A stretch of 64,000 nucleotides of DNA, from contig NZ_JACHOS010000001.1 in NCBI RefSeq assembly GCF_014199985.1, positions 248,001-312,000 of the forward strand, read 5' to 3'. The notes under the pieces are model-generated. The model did no database searches, was not told the DNA's origin, and saw only the letters and a program-made list of their open reading frames with translations. This DNA comes from Methylorubrum rhodesianum (GTDB lineage: Bacteria; Pseudomonadota; Alphaproteobacteria; Rhizobiales; Beijerinckiaceae). Positions 32,301 to 38,063 of this stretch are shown one piece after another (position 1 is the stretch's first letter; each line of letters begins with the position of its first letter). The position numbers were made by a program, and so were the translations under genes.

Positions 32301-33748
32301 TGGTCGGGCGCGGTTCCCACGTCACTTCCATCCGTAGGCCGCACCCCCGTTGCGAGATCCCCATAGAAGTCCGGGTAGGCCGTTGGAGCGATCGTGGGCG
32401 CAAGGGCGAATGTGCCGATCGCAGTCCCATCCTGATAGGTGAGCGTCAGCGGCCGATTCGTGGTGCCGCCGTTCGCGTAGGTGATGGTGATGCTGTAGTT
32501 GCCGGCCACCGTTGCGGTGACGGGGATTTCAAGGGTGTTGGCGGCCGAGCCCCAGTCGAGATAGGCATCGCCTTCCGCCCCGACACGGAAGGTTTCCGCC
32601 GGTGTTTTGGTGTTCAGGAATGAGAGCGTCATCGGCCGGTTGACTGCCGTCGATGTCATATCGATTGGCACGGACTTCAGCAGATCCTCGGCCTGGATGA
32701 CGATCCGGTGCGGATCCGGGCTGCGGATTTCCAGGTAATCGAGGTTCGGCCCACTGAAGCCGGTCGCCGTCAGGCGGACCGTCTGGGTGCCGGCCTCCAA
32801 AAAGACGCGCGTGACGGTCTCGCTGTAGGTCGTGTTGGCGCCCGTGTTCTGGAAATCGAACAGACGATCCCAGACCTTTCCGTTCACTTCGAGACGCATC
32901 GGCCGGTTCGAAGCCGCCGTCGAGAAGAACGCGTAGCCGAACGCGAGATCGTAGATGCCCGCCGCGGGAACGTCGAACGACCACTGCAGGTACTCGCCCG
33001 ATCCGGCGTTGAAGTTGTTGTTGAATCCCGCGAAATCGACGTAAGCGTCCCCGTCGGCAGCCTCGGCGTTCGGCCGGTCGCTCGCGCTCGCGTTCGCCGT
33101 CGTCACCACCACGGGGGTCGACGTCGTCGTGCCGCCGCCGACATTCCCGCGCGTGACGCCCGTGGTTGCCTCGGCCTGAAGGCGCAGGGTCTGAATCACC
33201 GGCAGCACCGCGTCGGCCTGGGGCGCCGCTGACTCACTGCCTTGATCGGCAGCGATGGCCAGGCTGCTCGTCATACGCGCACCCGCCGAGCCGCTACCTC
33301 CCTTTCCCGAGCTGACCGCACCGGGGATGGAGGCCGCTGACGCCGCCTCGAAGGTGTCGTCGGCTACTTCGGGAGCAGGCGCCGAGACGCGGCCTGAACT
33401 CTGGATCAAGCTGCTCGAGCCGACTTTGGGGGCCGGTGACTCCACCGCTTCGACCAGCGTCGGACCCGTATCATCGCTGACATACGCCCGTGCCGAATGG
33501 GTATTGCGGCTCTGTGGAACCGCCGACGAGCTCGGCGGAGCCGATGGAAGATCTTCGACCTCAAGGGACACAGAGCTTCCCTGGGCGAGGGGCGCCTTCG
33601 GCAGAGCGGGCGGCTGTACGGCGGCCGACGCCTGCCCGATGGCGTTCTTGCCCTCGTCGAGGGCGAGCACCATGGCTCCGGAGGCCAGTGCCAGGACCGC
33701 TTCCGTCTTGTTGCCGGACTTGCCCTTGCCAAGCTTGTTGCGCGCCAT
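17336..33748 (-). CDS. 5470-aa multidomain sugar-binding/cadherin-like giant protein, putative type I secretion substrate
   Basis: The start has GGGAG six bases upstream. After a low-complexity N-terminus come about a dozen beta-sandwich carbohydrate-binding modules resembling CBM6/CBM35 (QAE/EAE entry, then GPN-D near the end; about 190-535, 1137-1295, 1866-2015, 2217-2385, 2487-2815, 3744-4052, 4905-5050, 5160-5304). They are interspersed with cadherin/Ig-like domains, a malectin-like domain (about 2822-3020), a glucose/sorbosone-dehydrogenase-like propeller (about 3178-3635) and two choice-of-anchor/DUF4114-like segments (about 4184-4857). No RTX nonapeptides and no Sec signal are seen. 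It follows a dedicated ABC and HlyD pair, so export by that pair is inferred. Likely role: surface or matrix polysaccharide binding. Catalysis by the propeller is unproven. Confidence 0.85.
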   Translation of the reverse strand: MARNKLGKGKSGNKTEAVLALASGAMVLALDEGKNAIGQASAAVQPPALPKAPLAQGSSVSLEVEDLPSAPPSSSAVPQSRNTHSARAYVSDDTGPTLVEAVESPAPKVGSSSLIQSSGRVSAPAPEVADDTFEAASAASIPGAVSSGKGGSGSAGARMTSSLAIAADQGSESAAPQADAVLPVIQTLRLQAEATTGVTRGNVGGGTTTSTPVVVTTANASASDRPNAEAADGDAYVDFAGFNNNFNAGSGEYLQWSFDVPAAGIYDLAFGYAFFSTAASNRPMRLEVNGKVWDRLFDFQNTGANTTYSETVTRVFLEAGTQTVRLTATGFSGPNLDYLEIRSPDPHRIVIQAEDLLKSVPIDMTSTAVNRPMTLSFLNTKTPAETFRVGAEGDAYLDWGSAANTLEIPVTATVAGNYSITITYANGGTTNRPLTLTYQDGTAIGTFALAPTIAPTAYPDFYGDLATGVRPTDGSDVGTAPDQTGWEGWAKSSLTVNVTLKAGTTVLRLSGTNGPNIDKFEFVLVEAFEPEPVAPSDITLAKLTVGENLPGAVVGLVSVTDADSTAHTIKVFEGESVSTRLEVVNGELKLRADQALDFEAGSSIPLRLVATDADGLSVEKSFVLTVANDPSDDAPAPSPNLAPTAQDGTAQTSEDTAVSIDVARLIADANAGDTLTVTATVPTEQGTVSVNGTVITFTPAANFYGQADIAYTVTDSGSPVRSATAAVAVTVTAVDDAATALSLTAVPVAENVPGAVVANIAISDIDTNYGPDDVALSEADLALFRVIMNDGALQVALRDGVSLDFESDWPEITVTVGDLTRTVTLVVANDPSDDAPASQTNVAPTAQDGTAETREDTTVSIDVAGLIRDANAGDPLTVTATVPTEQGTVSVNGTVITFTPAANFYGQADIAYTVTDGGSPALSASASLAVAVTAVNDAATALSLTAVPVAENVSGAVVANIAISDIDSLYGPRDVAVSGADAAKFHVIGSAGALQLALREGQSLNFEGARPEVSVSVDGLTQSVTLSVTNVNEAPTLTGALTPVSVPASGGSVSLAGLVAIDPDGTTPALGLRLAGGGDLPSGIRLSGGAVTVAAGVAPGAYAVEVFATDGQLTSTAVPFTLTIQAPPMPEPFEQIMIQAEAGRLTIVDTDADTNDTVIRNPWNKETSNAAGLVNGLRPGFTGSGYLDFGNTPGDTASYSFTVAEAGSYDIHIRYASAGNRPLAFRLDGVAQPNLPFLSTDPDGVGTADGFNDWSVQKVTVQLAAGTHTIAFAIPAGFTSGPNLDAIAITRQGSTATFTAPNALPVVTEAGFTVAEGTVTVGTVTASDLDGDRIDFALTANTATDNALFAIDARTGALSFKAAPDFEGARGAGPYTVEVEAFDGTGRTLETLAVAVTNVNEAPVITTTALSAAENQTAVGIVSATDVDSDALTYALTANAATDNGLFAIDARTGALTFKVAPDFEALAAGKIFNVEVAVSDGSLTTVRTVGVSVTDVAEGGPVPIVFGAITPYSSQDRPQDGGTVTATPDSLTLDGNFWKRVSIGSYTITEATKLEFDLRVGTGGELPEIVAIGFDLDEDPFDADASIYQLGGSQTQGGFIDLRGSGTPNGDGTVRFVIDLGAHAGKTLTSLVVINDDDSRPDLGSSTYTNMRFVEAADANAAPVVVGGGIADRTIPETGSLEIDLPFLDPDGDALTYTLEVKNAAGVVVPQSGLTITDGILSGDVAALGDGVFTVTVRASDGTAFAEDNFSLTVTHVNKAPVAEDVALEPYFGRVGTAFSGFDINALSSFFSDPESEALTFTIEDLPPGLSVNAEGYVSGTPIASGTFAVKVRATDPTGLSDTLTLTFVVEASGAGNVVSVEAEALTGISIADGFFATGATAASGNRLILLNQGDAGSVSTNLAANGLADGFYRVTAYVFDETDGASTFTLSVDGTPLRIGGTSTVVLNDAGPGTFVDPLAPRGTAANPGNLKAITFDTIVRVEAGSVMTLDGQAIGGESLRIDRFTFERVEAPNAAPTGISLTGAVAENAAGALVGLLSATDAEGDAVSFTVSDPRFVVVRNTTTGQTELRLAAGASLNHETDHGTSVSVVATDARGATTTAQVTLSVTDVNEAPTLTGTIAAQVFQSDTGGEVSLAVLTAADPDAGDATTLSVRLAGGGALPTGIVLDGNVLRVAPSVAPGAYAIEAIASDGELASTPVAFTVTVEQPGAPEPFEPIVIQGEAATVTLTQAPDANSTLLRTMTANPETPGATKILDQYGLRAGYTGTGYLDFGNDAGDRASFVVTVAEAGTYELSIRYASGDARALDLAVGTGAATLVEFASTGTPASGTTAVDGFNVWVTKSVTVTLAAGANTLSLAIPAGRVNGPNIDSLTLSKPQAPADVSADADDIPLFLSGPTGELTGAAKESINFKIAGVDADIVKTEISFDNGVTRTLVRPDADGDFVADGSGLAAGSYTARVYVTDGAGNVASSSMSIVIGGTVTVAPFTIQAEDATKVTVQDTGLPTNTDFTRVVDAAHPDATGNYRAGAVGGAYMDFGANAGDAMTVNVDAPAAGTYLVTFRYANGGTANRPLDLRLNGGTALSVDFVPGPVIGTGATASGWESWVEKTVELTLKAGANTIALAIPTGGIAGPNIDEIRFVHQGSGPSQPQPFLLTIEAETFTPIDTTGTGNAITQARTLANKEPTLPLLRDVNGDGLWDGFTGAGYLDMGAQAGDAASFNLTAPQAGTYTFAFRYSNGGNPQVDRAMTVTVNGVTKSLSFPGTSVNGWDNWQTATVEIDLAAGANTVRIANTIDNGPNIDSVTISRDGSPVDPRGRELFEQVVKINFEPAPGQTTQGLPAGYVTPAGYLADTGAAYGDRGNGFSYGWVTEASVADGTANGTIAAAQPANAHWYKNIVTGASNLQKTYAHFEYPGAGAAGARAWEMALANGTYQVKLSIGDTAGAFDSNYALNIEGKRFMPSWVPVNPIDGSQNGGGFRSTLVTGIVQVSDGRLTIDSIGGTNTEIQYLEIDRLPDLTPTDGRTADLDYSTFAAPRAAYLNDQVSIALGENGQLPTGINPLSSFVVGVNVQAPNHRGPNIAHVEGIKLVETLTGQEVAINVQISGGADSLTIRPLQALKANTSYTLKVEDVLDLGSITDAAAAIRQMQDLTTTFVTGVAPTEVAREVAFTTSTLLNGFVDGAGGFTSIEFGPDGKLYVATIMGEIFRWSVNQDGSINKASKESLTLDYLQSGEDRRGIIGFTFDLTDPNTIWISDNYPIPRENKAFDTPEFSGRVSKITLGQNGSFTGATAETYITGLPRSGGDHVTNSLEFRANPDAGQAGEPAYLLYLSQGSNSAAGAPDGAWGNRPERLLNASVLEIDPTRKAPAGGFDVRTEPVTLPTTQNPLSSFNSDGTYPGFYNPYAADAVLKIYATGIRNAYDLVWHSNGHLYMPTNGTASGGKTFDDPTQAGSQVIVNSPTQDDYFFTVEQGKYYGHPNILRDEYILNGGNPTSGVDKNEVTDRKDGNPNTDGYDPGVRPDPNYDIDGAYSLGRNQSPNGAIEYKGSAFGTNLKGAVLFAQFSTGDNVRAIRVDASGKIIGDDVLRRPDGSVINNYIDPLDIIENPVTGQLYLMTLNRGTGASQLILLTPAPGGVTQDLTADEGGDLALVAVNVSNPAAAVFQLNGLDSDITAVRVSFNGGSSQTVTLNAQNRFTVDLGTVTGPVIATVEVTDDALNRASTTASFTPGQNPGPTGLVSLMTIQAEDTTPGDGTAVTVATGSAAQIQIRSAANPEPGVSGTGYVNGLRPGAVGLDGNTSNTDGVPGGYADFGSSNADFVTFSFSVPSTQAGAGVIKVRYANGATADRPLEAVLNGVSLGNVSFVPPAGVTGDPAWTVWQTVDVPANLVAGLNTITFRSIAATGPNIDQIEVLVPEAAVPSDPYTFYEAETAQIVGAKVVTESRNQVGTGFVDFDGTGDQSITWTVNAASAGSFEIGFRYALAASKADRPLSLTVNGINLGPVNFEGFGPDAENTWQFQTALVNLRQGVNTVTVTAPNAVGPNIDQLRVATGTAAPPFEPDYVPVSSEARIELEQTADSSTRILNSQAVEFYFKVTSNGLYALDLAANAGAANGGTLRLFLNGAAIEEVTFPGAGTAGERTVYVNLEAGTSYDLRVLSTAPGANALDYLDVRRAPGNPNADIAVQSLDPAFHDNRLHFSYLEDPDAIAPDDADRDFKDSGTVRITNTGTETLTFTDHDLTGPFVLANPTQLDGLAIAAGQSVDVTVLFNRAAYTPPTTNVDATSTVFTGALKLITNDADTPVTTIDLAGFWQARDESGQEPNVNEIWKIFGFGNVVEGLTLRGGGENSVLSTNDVFSKTDETEVLSPYWRIADGVTQAKITQIAAFHGTGGATLHIHNPGNKGTNLQFWNHEGTDNQRLLPNAGNDTTFATRTFDRGTIPDGWAGNDVFGISVAGLSTDPRLNPRGNVEVPGAQQGHTVKMFQALDAQGNAIPNVYLGIMDYTGINYDYNDNLFVIEGVAPVGFGQHMVVTGLDDAAAGDRLVFTNIDTPANASQAFRNEATFTITNDGAAALTIESVTTGNPAFQIVGTPPTSIAAGASATVTVRFVGTHGGTSAGADLTESTLTIRSNDFAQGEKVIALAGLAQEFSENNSEPTVAQIVKALGYSTDMAQGDLANGGRVETIGNEVLMPYLERLDASKAVEVIQVAAFLNQGNVARLGFHGLASSQVTNLFANDDQQGQTVLPDQLVTGAGAGANVARGTINQSTPFGLYISVDGRPTYSSWTDPVANRIDPQFGQLVGDDQGHLIRFFEARDANGAVIAGTYIGIQDYPGAGNYDYNDHMFVIKNVKPHVLTGVNDANGDRINDALQNDSDRDGLVNFFDTTNTAQTPFGGTAPLIGAAPVVIDATRFDLGGQGVAYNDTTANDEGGSQGRNEGVDVVGNNQAVGYIAAGEWIEYTINVARAGVHTLTFAAASPDPGRTITASFEQNGATYVTAASAAVVDTNNYTSFTATAPVQVSLAAGVQTVRLSFGGGAFDLDTFTIDRANVAPTVAQPLTGASATQGQFFSYTVPASTFADVDGDALVYTVTGLPAGLSFNAATRVISGTPLTAGSLTLQVTASDGAASVSTPLAVAVAAVPGGLQNPFGGTAPTFTNGLLTVDASNFDTGGQGIAYSDNAGRDGGTTFRAGEAVEFVNGQNDIGYVRPGEWVEYTINTPTSGIYDLSFLAKTPLGNASIAVSLNGTTVLGTAQLQDGGTSFDAAPFQASAPIGVNLAEGVQTLRLTFNGTPQAGSPYLLDLRSFTLDLREPGPNALSALTAESDTGLGAHETDSAFSATMQTGAAEKFAWNLANVAPNDAYAMMISAMSELNGLEAFSQAGHGAAADPHLPFAAEADLGLPVFMDAQSGIAVPKALFSTPTHFNFGVRFAMPVMPDSVGFQLPPLEQASSDQLPEPLSPALGELEMLMHIA
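30650..31830 (-). repeat. Tandem duplication of about 603 bp (201 aa) within the giant gene
   Basis: Two adjacent copies of a cadherin-like pair begin with APTAQDGTA. They share long near-identical DNA, for example around 31011-31110 and 31613-31710, offset by 603 bp. The offset keeps frame. The copies differ most at their C-terminal parts. Confidence 0.85.
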
Positions 33749-33906
33749 GATTGGCTCCCGTGTCTGCGTGCGGAGCGTGGTCCGCTGCGTCGTGCTGGGG
33801 TCGGATCGGCCGGCGCGGGGCGGCGGCCTTGGACGGATCGGTAGGCTGCGTCGTCCACCCGGCGATCGATGGCCGGATGCGTGGTGGGGCGGATCGGCGA
33901 GTCCGG
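33749..33906. other. Spacer between HlyD stop and giant gene start
   Basis: 158 bp with no gene. Apart from the ribosome-binding site at its left edge there is no feature I can support, so the giant gene may be read from the exporter transcript. Confidence 0.4.
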
Positions 33907-35790
33907 TCAGGTCTCGCGGAAGCTCTTGTTGATGGACTCAAGGAAGGGCCGCACGAGGTAGTCGAGGGCCGTCCGCTCACCGGTCAGGATGAACACTTCG
34001 GCCGGCATGCCGGCCACGAGCTCGAGGCTCGAATTGAGTTCGCGGATCTTGGCCGCATCGACCTCGACCTTGGCGATGAAGTAGCTCTCGCCCGTCCGCT
34101 CATCGGTCATGCGGTCGGCCGAAATTGAGCGCAGGCGGCCGTCGATCTGCGGCAGGTTGCGTTGGGCGAAGGCCGAGAAGACGACTTTGGCTCCCATGCC
34201 GGGCCGCACGACATCGACGTCGATCGGCCTCACCCGCGCATCGACGATGAGGCTCGCGTTCTGCGGGACGATTTCGAGGAGAGCCTCGCCCGGCCGCACG
34301 ACGCCGGATTCGGTCGTCACCCGAACGTTCATGACGATGCCGTCGATCGGCGCGGTCACGAGCGTGCGATCCAGGACGTCCGTGCGAGCCGGCAGCTTGC
34401 TGCGCAGCGAGGCGAGTTCGGCGCGCACCGTGTTCAACTCCTCGTTGACCTTCTCGCGGTCCTGCTGGCGCATGGTGAGGAGTTCCATGTCGGCCTCGCC
34501 GACCGCCTGCTTGTTCTTGGCGATGCGGGCGAAGTTGCTGGCGCGCGCGCCGCTCAGCTCGGCCTGCACCCGTTGCAGCGACAGAAGACGGGGGAGGCGC
34601 TCGAGTCCCTGGCGCAGCAGGGTTTCCACCGTCGCGACCTCCTGCTTGATCAGCGCCTCCTGCTCGTTCTGCGAGGCGATGACTTGGCGCAGTCCCTCGC
34701 TCTCCTCGTGCAGCTGCAGAATGCGTTGACCTAGGATGCGCTCGCGACCGGAGCGGGTCTCACGGCGGCTGATGAACAGGGTCTCCTGACCACGCAGAGC
34801 GCTCGCCAGGGCGGCTTGATGCATCAGCGGCGCGTCTTGGGGGGGGATGGCGGTCGCACCGGCCTGCTCTGCCAGCAGGCGCGCCTCTATGGCCAGGAAG
34901 TGGACGAGGCGCTCGCTCAGCTCGGCCATGTTGGCCCGCGCGAGCGTGTCCTCGATGGTGACGAGCCGGTCGCCCGCGCGCACCAGATCCCCCTCGCGCA
35001 CGTGGATGCGCTGGACGATGCCGCCCTCGAGGTGCTGCACGGTCTTGCGGTGACCATCCGGGCTGACGAAACCGGGAGCGACGGCCGCCCCCGCCAGGGG
35101 GATGGCGGCCGCGAGCGTCGCGCCGCAGCCGAACACGAGCAGGATCGTTGCCCAGCCGAGCCGACGCGGCGCCCGAACATACTGGGACAGGCTCTCGGAC
35201 CCGTCCTGAGCACTGGCGCCTTCGCCGGCCTTGGCACTCAGGATGAGGGCGAGGGCGCAGGCTCCCAGCAGCAGCACGAGACCGATCGAGGGGTCGATGC
35301 CGGTCTCCCGCAGAAGCGCGAACGACGGATCGATCCAGGTCTCACGCAAGCCTGCGGCCGACGGGAGCCACGCCGCATCGCGCAGCGCCGCCGACGATGG
35401 AGCCGTTGCCGCGCCGAACAGCCCGGCAGCGGCGGTCATACCGGTGACGAGAGCGAGGAGGAACACGGCAAAGCCTCCGATCCTCGTCTTGCGCGATGAG
35501 GGGCGGGAGGCACGGCGAGCCAAGGTCCAACATCCCGCAGTGAGGAGAACGAGGCCTGCCACGGCCGCCAGTTTCGCCCCGAGAAGCGGATCCGCGATGA
35601 AGGGGGCGTAGACGTCGTCCAGAATTGTGCCCGCAAGGCCCACGAAGCCGTCGAAGGTGGCTTGAGCGAAGGATTGCACCGGCTTCAGCAGGGTCTCGAC
35701 GCCGGCTTGGAGACTGGACTGCGCCGCGGGTTGTGCGTGCGGTTCGCCGGACAGGGCGGGTGCCGGGAAGGATGACAGGAGGGCGAGCAT
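33907..35790 (-). CDS. HlyD-family type I secretion adaptor with multi-pass N-terminal extension
   Basis: A 627-aa membrane fusion protein. The C-terminal part (from about residue 230) is a normal PrtE/HlyD adaptor: one membrane helix, a biotinyl-lipoyl motif (QHLEGGIVQRIHVREGDLV), long coiled coils and the family end RTALDYLVRPF. Unusually, about 230 residues precede it and hold three more hydrophobic segments (around LAAVAGLVLLTAG, FAVFLLALVTGM and IGLVLLLGACALAL). Ordinary adaptors are about 430-480 aa. The start was chosen at MLALLSS because GAAGG lies upstream and it begins 31 bp after the ABC gene stop; a longer frame would overlap that gene. It should link the ABC exporter to an outer-membrane TolC encoded elsewhere. 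Confidence 0.9.
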   Translation of the reverse strand: MLALLSSFPAPALSGEPHAQPAAQSSLQAGVETLLKPVQSFAQATFDGFVGLAGTILDDVYAPFIADPLLGAKLAAVAGLVLLTAGCWTLARRASRPSSRKTRIGGFAVFLLALVTGMTAAAGLFGAATAPSSAALRDAAWLPSAAGLRETWIDPSFALLRETGIDPSIGLVLLLGACALALILSAKAGEGASAQDGSESLSQYVRAPRRLGWATILLVFGCGATLAAAIPLAGAAVAPGFVSPDGHRKTVQHLEGGIVQRIHVREGDLVRAGDRLVTIEDTLARANMAELSERLVHFLAIEARLLAEQAGATAIPPQDAPLMHQAALASALRGQETLFISRRETRSGRERILGQRILQLHEESEGLRQVIASQNEQEALIKQEVATVETLLRQGLERLPRLLSLQRVQAELSGARASNFARIAKNKQAVGEADMELLTMRQQDREKVNEELNTVRAELASLRSKLPARTDVLDRTLVTAPIDGIVMNVRVTTESGVVRPGEALLEIVPQNASLIVDARVRPIDVDVVRPGMGAKVVFSAFAQRNLPQIDGRLRSISADRMTDERTGESYFIAKVEVDAAKIRELNSSLELVAGMPAEVFILTGERTALDYLVRPFLESINKSFRET

Positions 35791-35821
35791 GGGATCGGCC
35801 TTCGACAAGACACTCGGCGGG

Positions 35822-37606
35822 TCACTCGGCGGGGGCACGCGCGGCCAAGGGGGCGGCAGCGAAGGGCGCGGCAGCGAAGGAGGCCGCCGCGGGTCCGACC
35901 GGCGCGCTCCGGGGAGCGGGGGTGGTCGCCTCGTCGCGTGGCTTGGGCACCATGAGGTGCTTGAGCACCTCGTCGCGCGGACCGAACGCTCCCACTGCAC
36001 CGTCGCGCAGCACGAGGAGCGTGTCGGCCGTCCGCAGAGCGCCGGGCTGGTGGGCGACGATGACAACCGTGCGGCCCAGGCGCTTCAGCTCGATCAGGGC
36101 GCGGTTGAGCGCCTGTTCGCCGTCGCCGTCGAGGTTGGAATTGGGCTCGTCGAGCACGACGAGGACAGGATCGCCGTAGAGCGCGCGGGCGAGGCCGATG
36201 CGCTGGCGCTGCCCGCCCGACAGCCGGTTGCCGAGGCGGCCGACATCGGTGTCGTAGCCCTCCGGCAAGCGCAGGATCATCTCGTGCACATCGGCCAGCA
36301 TCGCTGCCCGCGCGACCTTCTCGGCATCCACGACGCCCATGCGGGCGATGTTCTCCGCGACGGTGCCTGGGAACAGATCGATCTGCTGTGGCAGATAGCC
36401 GATGGAGCGGCCAAGCTGGGTCGGGTTCCAGGCCGTGATGTCGGCTCCGTCCAGGCGCACATGCCCTGAACTCGGCACCCATGCCCCGACGATGAGCCGG
36501 CACAGGGTCGACTTGCCGGAACCGGAGGGACCGAGAATGCCGCAGGTCGTACCCTGTTCGATGCGGGCGTCGATGCCGCGCAGCACCGGTTCGACTGCAC
36601 CTGGGGGCGCGTAGCGTACGGCTTCCATGGCGAGACGCCCAACCGGTGCCGGGAGATCCATGGGACCCGCATGATCCGGCAAGGCGTCGAACAGAGCGCG
36701 GAGATTCGCGTGCGCTGTCCGTGCGGAGACCCAGCTCCGCCACGCGGTGAGAGCCCGCTCCACGGGCGACAGTGCGCGCCCCAGGATGATCGAGGCGCCG
36801 ATCATGCCGCCCGATGTCAATTGACCGCGCAGGACGAGGAGTGCGCCGACACCGAGGATGACGATCTGGAGGCCCAAGCGGAGCGCCCGGGTGAGGTTCG
36901 AGATCGTCTCGGTTACGTCCTGCGTGCCCTGCGCACCGGCATGGACGGCGCCCTGTCGATCGCGCCAGCGGCGCAGCATGGGATCCACCATGCCGAGCGG
37001 CTTGAGTGTTTCGCCATGCTCGACCATCTGCTGTGCACTGAATTGCAGTTGGCGCGCGTCGCCGGCGGACCGTGCCGAGGCCGAACGGGTCAGCACGTCG
37101 TTGAGAACGGCAAGGCCGAACAGGATCACGGCACCGGCGACCGCGACAGCACCCAGTGCCGGATGCATCAGCCAGATTACGATGATGAAGATCGGCATCC
37201 AGGGTGCGTCGAGGAAGGCGAGTAGTGCCTCCCCGGAGATAAAAGTCTTGAGATCCCCGACATCGGAGGCGCTCGCTTCACTCCTGACGCCGGCGAGCCT
37301 CGCATCGACGCCGCGGCGGATCACCGGCTGTGACAGCCGCTGCTCGACCCAAAGGCCCGTGCGCGCCAGGACACGGCGCCGCGCTTGCTCGATAACCGCA
37401 TAGGCCGCGATTCCCAGGAGCGCCGCGATGGTCAACCACAGCAACGTGTGTAGCGATCCGCTGGCCAGGACCCGATCGAAGACCTGCATCATGTAGATGC
37501 TGCTGATCAGCATGAGCAAGTTGACCGCGAGGCTGAACCACATCACGGGCATCACCTGCCGGCGCACTTGGCGCATACAGTTCTTGAAAACGCCGTCCGT
37601 CGTCAT
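35822..37606 (-). CDS. Type I secretion system ABC permease/ATPase (PrtD-like)
   Basis: A 594-aa half-transporter that drives export of an unfolded substrate through the type I channel. The N-terminal membrane domain starts MRQVRRQVMPVMWFSLAVN with paired membrane helices; the ATPase has Walker A GPSGSGKST, signature LSGGQRQRIG and Walker B VVLDEPNSNLD. There is no N-terminal C39 peptidase domain, so substrates are not processed by it. The C-terminus carries a Pro/Ala-rich tail. It is the first gene of the ABC, HlyD, 5470-aa substrate series. No strong ribosome-binding site is seen before the ATG. Confidence 0.95.
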   Translation of the reverse strand: MTTDGVFKNCMRQVRRQVMPVMWFSLAVNLLMLISSIYMMQVFDRVLASGSLHTLLWLTIAALLGIAAYAVIEQARRRVLARTGLWVEQRLSQPVIRRGVDARLAGVRSEASASDVGDLKTFISGEALLAFLDAPWMPIFIIVIWLMHPALGAVAVAGAVILFGLAVLNDVLTRSASARSAGDARQLQFSAQQMVEHGETLKPLGMVDPMLRRWRDRQGAVHAGAQGTQDVTETISNLTRALRLGLQIVILGVGALLVLRGQLTSGGMIGASIILGRALSPVERALTAWRSWVSARTAHANLRALFDALPDHAGPMDLPAPVGRLAMEAVRYAPPGAVEPVLRGIDARIEQGTTCGILGPSGSGKSTLCRLIVGAWVPSSGHVRLDGADITAWNPTQLGRSIGYLPQQIDLFPGTVAENIARMGVVDAEKVARAAMLADVHEMILRLPEGYDTDVGRLGNRLSGGQRQRIGLARALYGDPVLVVLDEPNSNLDGDGEQALNRALIELKRLGRTVVIVAHQPGALRTADTLLVLRDGAVGAFGPRDEVLKHLMVPKPRDEATTPAPRSAPVGPAAASFAAAPFAAAPLAARAPAE

Positions 37607-38063
37607 TGTCGTACGCTCTACAGAAATGTTGATCGGCGTATTGAAGATGGACGATATTTGGACTGATCAGCGTGCCGGTCTCGGCTCGCGCTGGCAGACA
37701 TGACTCCTCGATCTGTGACGCATCGAAGCATCACAGGGGATCAAGGAGAGGAGCGGGCACAATCTGGCCGCGCTCGAACTGTCTATTTGGATTTTTCCTC
37801 CCGCCCGAGGACGGTTCCCTTGTTTCTTATCTGGATCTGAACCGGTCGCTAGTCACTTCGCACTACCCAAATGGGGAGAGTGAATAATAATATTTAACCG
37901 AATTTTAACTTAGGTAGTCATCGCAGGCGCCATGGCGCTCCGGGCGCAGCCGAAACTTCGCGGAGCTTCGAGTGATCGGCGTAGACGTATCGTAGTGCTG
38001 CCGCAGAGCCGACGACACGATGGTCGGCTTCCGATCGGTCCGAGAATATGATCGCTCTTAAGC
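37607..38063. promoter_or_regulatory. Upstream region of the second secretion module
   Basis: About 457 bp between the LuxR-type regulator stop and the ABC gene start, with no gene in it. It is more AT-rich than its surroundings, especially 37870-37920 (AATAATAATATTTAACCG). This is the natural place for a promoter of the ABC, HlyD and giant-protein genes, but I cannot assign exact elements. Confidence 0.4.

Noticed and set aside
35791..36066. Extra 92 codons at the start of the second HlyD protein
   Set aside because: They overlap the end of the ABC gene in another frame, are Pro/Arg/Ser-rich and have no ribosome-binding site; MLALLSS is the better start.
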